NCBI GenBank assembly: GCA_030747475.1
Contig: JASLKO010000210.1
Coordinates: 1 to 11,281, forward strand
DNA from: Candidatus Thalassarchaeaceae archaeon
GTDB lineage: Archaea > Thermoplasmatota > Poseidoniia > Poseidoniales > Thalassarchaeaceae
Reading direction: 5' to 3'
DNA: 11,281 bases
The position numbers were made by a program, and so were the translations under genes. The notes beneath the pieces are model-generated. The model searched no databases. It was not told the DNA's origin and saw nothing but the letters and a program-made list of their open reading frames with translations. Every line of letters begins with the position of its first letter. Position 1 is the stretch's first letter. This document shows positions 7,909-11,281 of this stretch, piece after piece.

Positions 7909-8571
7909 TTACACCACTAAGGTTCTCATTCTCAATGATTTAAGGCAATTTTCAGCCAATTCATCCAAACCACCCTGCAATGCTTCGTTGCCCCTTAATC
8001 GATTCAAATCAGCAACAGTTGTGGGCCGGTCTGGACCAAGTGCGTCACACAATTCTGGACCTGAAGCGATTTCATAAGTTCCCAACACACGAGCTTCGTC
8101 GATAATTTCCTGTTTATCCAAACCCAACAAAGGACGCAACATTCTGAAATGACTCGCTTCCTCAACAGCCCCTAAATTACCAAGGGTTTGGCTGCTAACT
8201 TGGCCCAAATTTTCACCGGTCAGAATAGCGGTTGCACCGACTTCATTTGCAATGAGATTGGCAATCGAATTAAACAATCTTTTCATGTGTACAAAATAGT
8301 CGCGATGTGCCGCAGGATCTGTGAATTTTGCCAAGGTTTCACCGACTGTGATGACGCGTAAATTCTGATCGATCAAACCGGTTGAATCATGATGTTGAAT
8401 TAGGTGTGCTAAACTGGCGACGGTCTTGTCTTCAGCTTCACGTCCTGTGATTGGTTCCTGAGAGCAATGTACGGGTACGATACACCAACCGGAACGCACC
8501 ATTCGAGCGACAGCAACCGGAGAATCAATCCCCCCTGAGACCAATGCGATGCAAGTGGGGGTCTCGGCCAT
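7909..8571 (-). CDS. ThiI-type PP-loop sulfurtransferase domain, stand-alone (no THUMP domain)
   Basis: A 220-residue protein that matches only the catalytic AANH/PP-loop domain of ThiI, the enzyme that adenylates U8 of tRNA and inserts sulfur to give 4-thiouridine. The ATP-binding SGGIDSP motif is at residues 12-18. The ThiI-typical segments TGENLGQVSSQTLGNL, MLRPLLGLDKQEIIDEAR and GTYEIAS follow in the normal order. C175 in ELCDALGPDRPTTV aligns with the ThiI cysteine needed for sulfur transfer. Full ThiI proteins are near 400-480 residues and carry an N-terminal ferredoxin-like plus THUMP part that binds tRNA; here the frame is closed by an in-frame TAA a few codons upstream of ATG 8571, so that part is truly absent from this gene. 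There is no rhodanese domain. It may need a separate THUMP protein, or may act on another substrate, for example thiazole synthesis. No Shine-Dalgarno site is seen, fitting a leaderless mRNA. Confidence 0.82.
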   Translation of the reverse strand: MAETPTCIALVSGGIDSPVAVARMVRSGWCIVPVHCSQEPITGREAEDKTVASLAHLIQHHDSTGLIDQNLRVITVGETLAKFTDPAAHRDYFVHMKRLFNSIANLIANEVGATAILTGENLGQVSSQTLGNLGAVEEASHFRMLRPLLGLDKQEIIDEARVLGTYEIASGPELCDALGPDRPTTVADLNRLRGNEALQGGLDELAENCLKSLRMRTLVV

Positions 8572-8592
8572 GTGATTGGGTAGCGGTTAACC

Positions 8593-8603
8593 CCCATAAT
8601 GGG
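8593..8603. promoter_or_regulatory. Palindromic TATA-like element between divergent genes
   Basis: CCCAT-A-ATGGG is a perfect palindrome whose centre (8598) lies 27 bases from the ThiI-like ATG (8571) on one side. On the other side, 25 bases away, it would start a plus-strand transcript near 8623, giving a leader of about 48 bases for the thioesterase gene. The CATAAT core is a weak TATA match on both strands. Two further ATGGG copies follow at 8604-8608 and 8610-8614. A shared bidirectional promoter is the simplest reading, but the core is poor and an alternative ATAA at 8615-8618 exists for the plus strand. Confidence 0.35.
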
Positions 8604-8670
8604 ATGGGTATGGGATAACTGAGTGACAGACTCAAGAGGGAGGGGCGTCACCCAAGGTATGGAGATCGTG

Positions 8671-9132
8671 ATGTCAGAGCCATATTCGACCGAACCCGTG
8701 ACAAAAATAGACGAGGTTTTTCCACAAGATACCAATGCATACAATACACTATTTGGTGGTCGATTGATGAGCATCATGGATACTGCAGCAGGCATGGCCT
8801 CTAGCAAATTTGCGCACAGGGAATTCGTGACAGTTTCAGTGGATGCTTTGAAATTCAAAAGACCTGCATATCAGGGTGATCTGATTGAAACAACTGCGCG
8901 CGTGGTGCATACGAGTACACATACTGCGGGAGTTCATGTTGTTGCCAAGCGTCTGAATCGAAGTGAATGGGTCACTGAAGAAATCTGTACAGGTTTCTTT
9001 TTCATGGTTGCAATTGATTCACAAATGCGCCCAATTCCCATCCCTCAATTTACCCCTGAATCTGAAAAAGAGAAAGAGATGTGGAATCTGGCTCAAGCAG
9101 CCAGAGATGCGATGAAGGCCTCCGGTCATTGA
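8671..9132 (+). CDS. Acyl-CoA thioesterase, hotdog fold (YciA/BFIT type)
   Basis: A 153-residue single-hotdog thioesterase, of normal length for the family, predicted to hydrolyse acyl-CoA to free acid and CoA in the cytosol. The family pattern is clear: DTNAYNTLFGGRLMSIMD near the N-terminus supplies the conserved Asn (N22) and catalytic acid (D37), followed by the central helix, then VSVDALKFKRPAYQGDLIE and VHTSTHTAGVHVVAKR, the usual core strands. Substrate chain length cannot be read from sequence. ATG 8671 is chosen because GGAG lies six bases upstream and because family members begin shortly before the P-x-D-TN motif; in-frame GTG 8623 and ATG 8659 would add an Arg/Gly-rich stretch without family resemblance. 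The EF-1A-like gene begins 37 bases downstream and is probably cotranscribed. Confidence 0.88.
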   Translation: MSEPYSTEPVTKIDEVFPQDTNAYNTLFGGRLMSIMDTAAGMASSKFAHREFVTVSVDALKFKRPAYQGDLIETTARVVHTSTHTAGVHVVAKRLNRSEWVTEEICTGFFFMVAIDSQMRPIPIPQFTPESEKEKEMWNLAQAARDAMKASGH

Positions 9133-9169
9133 CCATCGGATTCAACAAGGTAAGCCAAGTCGGCAGATC

Positions 9170-10153
9170 ATGCCTGTACTGAATGTCGCCTTTGTCGGTT
9201 CGGAGGAATTGGCTCGATCACTTGCGAAGAAAGGTGATGTACGCGATATCGAATCTTATGTTTTCAAGGAGGTCCATGAAGGGGAAACTCGAATCCTCTC
9301 ACTATTGCGACCATTACGACACCCCGAGCGGTTGCGCCCTTTGCTCAGTGTACTCAATGTGGCCAAAGCAGGGATTGTTGAGATCAACAAAGTCGATGCG
9401 GCATTGGGCGAGGTTCTGGTTGCGTTTGCTGCAGCTGATATTCAAATTGGTCATGCAATCATATCTCCAGAAGAAGGAGGTTGGGTCGACCCGGAACAAG
9501 TCCAAATGATTCTAACTCAAGCTGGACTTGGAAATTGGAAACTCCATGTTGATGTTCCAGACGAACATTCCCTTCGAGAAGACTTGCTCTCAAATTTGAA
9601 ATCAGGAGACCAAGAGGCACCTTTGGTCATTCCAATCGATCAACATTTCAATGTCAAAGGAGTGGGTTTGGTTGCAATTGGATATGTTCAGGCCGGATCA
9701 ATCTCAAAACATGATGAAATAATTGTATTGCCCGCCCAAGAAAAAGGAATTGCGCGAAGTCTCCAAGTGATGGATGATGATGTTGAACTTAGCATCGTTG
9801 GGGACCGGGTTGGAGTTGCGATTAGAAATTTGAGAGAAGAGGCCCTACATCGTGGATGCATTTTGACACATGAAAATGCAGATGGTTTGGTCCGGCACAA
9901 TTCTTCAACATTCACCCTCACCAAAGCCCCTTTTCAAAAGCGTGATCTCGCCAAAGGGGATGTTTTGCATGCCGCCATAGATTTACAATTCCAAGTCGGT
10001 AGAATTGACCAACTCGATGATTCACAGATTACGGTGAATTGGGAACAACCTCTTTGGATTCAAAAACGCGATGCTGCGCCAGTAATTATTGCTCAATTGG
10101 ATGCGGGCAATATGCGAATAATGGGGACCGCGGATTCTATCGCGCCCGCGTGA
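9170..10153 (+). CDS. EF-1A/SelB-like protein without a functional GTPase P-loop
   Basis: A 327-residue protein with the layout of a translational GTPase whose nucleotide site is lost. Residues 1-145 occupy the G-domain place: they start NVAFVGSEELARSLAKKG, where the GHVDHGKS P-loop should be, and have no DxPGH motif. An INKVD sequence at 72-76 resembles the G4 NKxD motif but is followed by the AALGEVLVAF segment rather than a normal G domain. Residues 150-232 are a clear EF-Tu domain II beta-barrel (VIPIDQHFNVKGVGLVAIG, MDDDVE, GDRVGVAIRN, RGCIL), closest in feel to archaeal SelB. Residues about 245-322 fit a domain III barrel. Similar G-domain-degenerate proteins are known in archaea, with no settled function; binding to an aminoacyl-tRNA or ribosome without GTP switching is inference. 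The ATG at 9170 follows the thioesterase gene by 37 bases; the ribosome site is weak. Confidence 0.82.
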   Translation: MPVLNVAFVGSEELARSLAKKGDVRDIESYVFKEVHEGETRILSLLRPLRHPERLRPLLSVLNVAKAGIVEINKVDAALGEVLVAFAAADIQIGHAIISPEEGGWVDPEQVQMILTQAGLGNWKLHVDVPDEHSLREDLLSNLKSGDQEAPLVIPIDQHFNVKGVGLVAIGYVQAGSISKHDEIIVLPAQEKGIARSLQVMDDDVELSIVGDRVGVAIRNLREEALHRGCILTHENADGLVRHNSSTFTLTKAPFQKRDLAKGDVLHAAIDLQFQVGRIDQLDDSQITVNWEQPLWIQKRDAAPVIIAQLDAGNMRIMGTADSIAPA

Positions 10154-10181
10154 GAAGAAGACTCCCAAACCATGGGTCTCA
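10151..10181 (+). terminator. Weak imperfect hairpin after the EF-1A-like gene
   Basis: TGAGA/TCTCA (outer) and CCCA/TGGG (inner) can pair around the loop AACCA, with an eight-base bulge on the 5' side. It overlaps the stop codon and has no T-run, so it is a doubtful terminator; the next gene nevertheless has its own promoter just downstream. Confidence 0.22.
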
Positions 10182-10193
10182 CGGTGATGATTG

Positions 10194-10210
10194 CCAAAAA
10201 ACTGTATAAG
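10194..10210 (+). promoter_or_regulatory. BRE/TATA promoter of the membrane-protein gene (leaderless)
   Basis: An A-rich BRE-like stretch (CCAAAAAAC) followed by TGTATAAG at 10203-10210. The TATA centre is about 29 bases before ATG 10236, so transcription should start at or within a few bases of that ATG, giving a leaderless mRNA. This agrees with the lack of a Shine-Dalgarno site before this gene. Confidence 0.55.
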
Positions 10211-10235
10211 CAGCAAGGTTCGCTGACGTTTTGGG

Positions 10236-11281
10236 ATGCATCAACAGGAAGGACCCATTGGGGTTCAGCCTGAGCAGCGTGGGCATGAGATCCTCGCAAC
10301 GTTCAGGCTGGCAGGAGTAGGCGGAGGCATTAAGGGTCTACTGAATGAAAAATCATTACTTCTTGAGAGAAGAGATGGCAAGGGAATCCGCATTGATATC
10401 AAAACAATCCGTCGTGTTCGCCACCATCATATTCCTGTAATCGCACCTGGTTTAACTTGGATTGGATTCATCACTTTGATTTTGGCAGCCAGAGTGCTTT
10501 CGGGACCAATCCAAATCTATGCACTTGGAATCGGAGCAATCACCATCTTCACTTGGCTAATGGGGCGAAGGCCCACCCTGTGTATTGACACAAAACATGG
10601 AGATAGACACATGTTGCATGGCCCCGACAGTCTCCTTTTGAGGACTCAAATGATGGTCAATCGACTCTGCGAAGGAAAGACCATGGAAGAAGCAAAGGAA
10701 GGACTTGAAGAAATTCAGCGCAACTCAAATTTCCCAAGTATTGCACCTTTACAAATTGTTCATGATCCGATGACTGTTCTACAAGCAGAGACCATGGAAG
10801 AAGCAGAACTTCTCCCTGAAATTGGAATATTTGATGAAGCCGATTTGGAGCAGGCATTGAAAGCGATGTACCATGGAGACTCTGGAGAAATTCCAGAACC
10901 GATGCCGGCACAATCCGATTCAATTTACCAGACTACGCCGGCAACTGAATCATTTGTGAGCGATAGTCCAGCTGATAATGCAGGGCGTGGACTACTAGAT
11001 CGTGCACGAACATCTTTGCATGAAGTTCGCTCTGAAAATCAAGGTGTGGACTCACAGCAAAAAATTGACAACTGGTCACGCCCTTGGGAAAAACCTGCAG
11101 AACAGAATGAAATCGGGCTAGAATCAGCAGATTCAGCATATGAGCGCGCTTGGGGACGAGACAAACCACAATGGTACTGTGAAAAAGATAAGCAAACAAC
11201 TGAAACGAGGATCCAATCCGCAATTTCGGAAGCGAAAGAAGAAGGTGGAATGTTCTTTTCAGGTTCAATGTTTGATGATCC
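10236..11281 (+). CDS. Membrane protein with a two-helix hairpin and long cytosolic region (3' end outside window)
   Basis: The first 348 residues are seen; the frame is still open at the right edge. A basic N-terminal part (about 20-63: GGGIKGLLNEKSLLLERR, then IRIDIKTIRRVRHHH) looks like the first strands of a bacterial PH-like domain. Two close hydrophobic helices follow at about 68-88 and 91-109, with only a short SGP turn. Then RPTLCIDTKHGDRHMLHG plus a helix (131-147) looks like the closing strands and helix of the same fold. The remainder is hydrophilic, acidic and probably disordered, with a repeated TMEEA motif (149-153 and 187-191) and Trp-containing stretches such as NWSRPWEKP. The PH-like reading is by eye and tentative; I cannot assign a function. 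ATG 10236 is the first possible start after an in-frame TGA at 10224 and fits the leaderless promoter. It may be a membrane-anchored scaffold. Confidence 0.75.
   Translation, partial: MHQQEGPIGVQPEQRGHEILATFRLAGVGGGIKGLLNEKSLLLERRDGKGIRIDIKTIRRVRHHHIPVIAPGLTWIGFITLILAARVLSGPIQIYALGIGAITIFTWLMGRRPTLCIDTKHGDRHMLHGPDSLLLRTQMMVNRLCEGKTMEEAKEGLEEIQRNSNFPSIAPLQIVHDPMTVLQAETMEEAELLPEIGIFDEADLEQALKAMYHGDSGEIPEPMPAQSDSIYQTTPATESFVSDSPADNAGRGLLDRARTSLHEVRSENQGVDSQQKIDNWSRPWEKPAEQNEIGLESADSAYERAWGRDKPQWYCEKDKQTTETRIQSAISEAKEEGGMFFSGSMFDD
10678..10805 (+). repeat. In-frame 17-base direct repeat inside the membrane-protein gene
   Basis: AGACCATGGAAGAAGCA occurs identically at 10678-10694 and 10789-10805, 111 bases (37 codons) apart and in the same frame, encoding TMEEA twice. 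Identity at DNA level suggests a fairly recent internal duplication or a shared short motif with the same codons. Confidence 0.6.

Noticed and set aside
8623..8670. Longer thioesterase form starting at GTG 8623
   Set aside because: The extra 16 residues do not resemble the family N-terminus, and a Shine-Dalgarno GGAG sits six bases before ATG 8671. 8623 fits better as a transcription start.
9386..9397. NKVD motif in the EF-1A-like protein taken as proof of GTP binding
   Set aside because: The P-loop and DxPGH motif are missing, so the tetrapeptide alone cannot support a working GTPase.
10172..10273. A 33-codon plus-strand frame starting MGLTVMIAKK between the EF-1A-like and membrane-protein genes
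   Set aside because: It spans the likely TATA box and overlaps the start of the next gene; there is no ribosome site and no recognisable protein signature.
1..11281. Mobile element, defence island or CRISPR
   Set aside because: No transposase, integrase, terminal repeats, regularly spaced repeats or known defence domains are visible; the genes are mostly housekeeping-like with similar base use.

Overview
The window reads as archaeal chromosome, most likely from a planktonic marine euryarchaeon of the Marine Group II / Poseidoniales type. This rests on an archaeal-style TATA box placed for a leaderless mRNA, strong GGAGG-type ribosome sites inside a tight gene cluster, a TBP-fold protein, an archaeal TatD-related hydrolase, an EF-1A/SelB-like protein without a working GTPase site, and a very large secreted protein with one C-terminal membrane anchor and a cytosolic GPP-rich tail. 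The lineage is inferred from style; there is no rRNA or other marker gene here.

Bases 1-7795, all on the minus strand, form an apparent operon. It begins at about 7830 with a TATA box, a perfect 17-base palindrome at the predicted transcript start and a good Shine-Dalgarno site. The order of transcription is a 1961-residue surface protein, a 272-residue protein of unknown function, a divergent two-repeat TBP-like protein, and the first 187 residues of a TatD-related metal hydrolase that runs off the left edge. Junctions are +10, -4 (ATGA overlap) and +5 bases, so translation is probably coupled.

Bases 7796-8670 hold the operon promoter, a GC-rich hairpin, a minus-strand ThiI-type PP-loop sulfurtransferase domain without its usual THUMP module, and a short divergent promoter region built around the palindrome CCCATAATGGG.

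Bases 8671-11281 are on the plus strand: a hotdog-fold acyl-CoA thioesterase, an EF-1A/SelB-like protein lacking the P-loop, and, behind its own TATA box, a membrane protein of unknown function that runs off the right edge.

No tRNA, rRNA, CRISPR array, transposase or integrase was seen. Apart from the surface protein the genes look like stable chromosomal genes, not a mobile island. The most unusual items are the TBP-like gene embedded in a surface-protein operon, the P-loop-less elongation-factor relative, the stand-alone ThiI domain, and the palindromes sitting exactly where transcripts should start.
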